Below, piece by piece: positions 63,893 through 64,000 of a stretch of 64,000 nucleotides of DNA. The notes under the pieces were generated by a model that made no database searches, was not told where the DNA came from, and saw nothing but the letters and a program-made list of their open reading frames with translations. The translations under genes were made by a program, and so were the position numbers. Origin of the DNA: Methanofollis aquaemaris (GTDB lineage Archaea > Halobacteriota > Methanomicrobia > Methanomicrobiales > Methanofollaceae); contig NZ_CP036172.1 of assembly GCF_017357525.1 (NCBI RefSeq), positions 1,524,561-1,588,560 on the forward strand. Reading direction: 5' to 3'. The stretch's first letter is position 1; each line of letters starts with the position of its first letter.

Positions 63893-64000
63893 GGCTCTGT
63901 TGAATACCTCTTCTGGAGTGACCATGAGGGGCTGCTCACACCCTTGCCCATATGTGATGGTTCGGCAGAGGACGGGAACCCCCTCTGAACAATCACCGCC
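63893..64000. repeat. Dispersed intergenic repeat, copy 8 (cut by window end)
   Basis: It starts GGCTCTGTTGAATACCTCTT right after the last gene; copy 1 starts GGCTCTGTTGAAACCTCTTC. From about 63951 the sequence GGCAGAGGACGGGA aligns with copy 2 at 32166. The element runs off the window. Confidence 0.6.

Noticed and set aside
1-64000. tRNA, rRNA and insertion-sequence transposase genes
   Set aside because: I looked for tRNA-like T-loop motifs, rRNA segments and transposase motifs on both strands and found none I could support.

Overview
The window looks like chromosome of a methanogenic archaeon, most likely order Methanomicrobiales. Coenzyme M is made by the cysteate synthase route with a fused ComDE sulfopyruvate decarboxylase, and next to it is a methanogenesis-marker-16 type DUF39/ferredoxin protein. 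TATA-like boxes lie about 25-30 bases before several start codons (leaderless style), and DUF2206, CBM6 and PKD surface proteins are present. The genus cannot be fixed from the sequence alone. Nearly all genes are on the minus strand.

Layout. 1-5.1 kb: the end of a P-type ATPase gene, then an arginine cluster (argC, a CBS-domain gene, argJ, argB, tightly overlapped) and an ADP-ribosylglycohydrolase. 5.6-9.2 kb: a soluble hybrid PAS/GAF histidine kinase. 9.4-40.9 kb: a large cell-surface and polysaccharide region. It has a Wzx-like flippase, two GT2 and three GT4 glycosyltransferases, a hexapeptide acetyltransferase, a DUF2206 membrane protein, two paralogous secreted beta-helix proteins (one with four CBM6 modules), and a gene of about 15 kb. 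That gene encodes a signal peptide, an intact SGNH esterase domain, 15 CBM6-like modules and about 27 PKD modules.

41.0-46.8 kb: coenzyme M genes (ComDE, cysteate synthase) sit downstream of an uncharacterised set of DUF39/ferredoxin protein, Fe-S protein, UreG/HypB-like GTPase and stand-alone ABC ATPase. 47.0-51.6 kb: two NCS2 purine/pyrimidine-type permeases with unusual soluble C-terminal domains and an ATP-NAD kinase-like protein. 51.6-52.2 kb: a small methyltransferase. 52.2-60.0 kb: a complete, compact tryptophan operon in the order trpB2-E-G-D-C-F-B-A, with a perfect inverted repeat around its TATA box. Beyond it lie a divergent LysE-family exporter, an orphan S24e-like gene, about 1.6 kb of intergenic repeats, and a GerW/DUF2953 gene set.

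A family of degenerate dispersed intergenic repeats, often beginning GGCTCTGTTGAA and containing a GC-rich hairpin, occupies most of the larger gaps (5.2, 32.2, 34.9, 61.0-62.3 and 63.9 kb).

The most notable system is the surface region. Export and glycosyltransfer enzymes, an acetyltransferase, and a giant esterase-adhesin with many sugar-binding modules plausibly build and modify an extracellular polysaccharide matrix. The giant gene carries an internal duplication of a six-module, 5.7-kb block. All functional statements come from reading motifs; no database searches were run.
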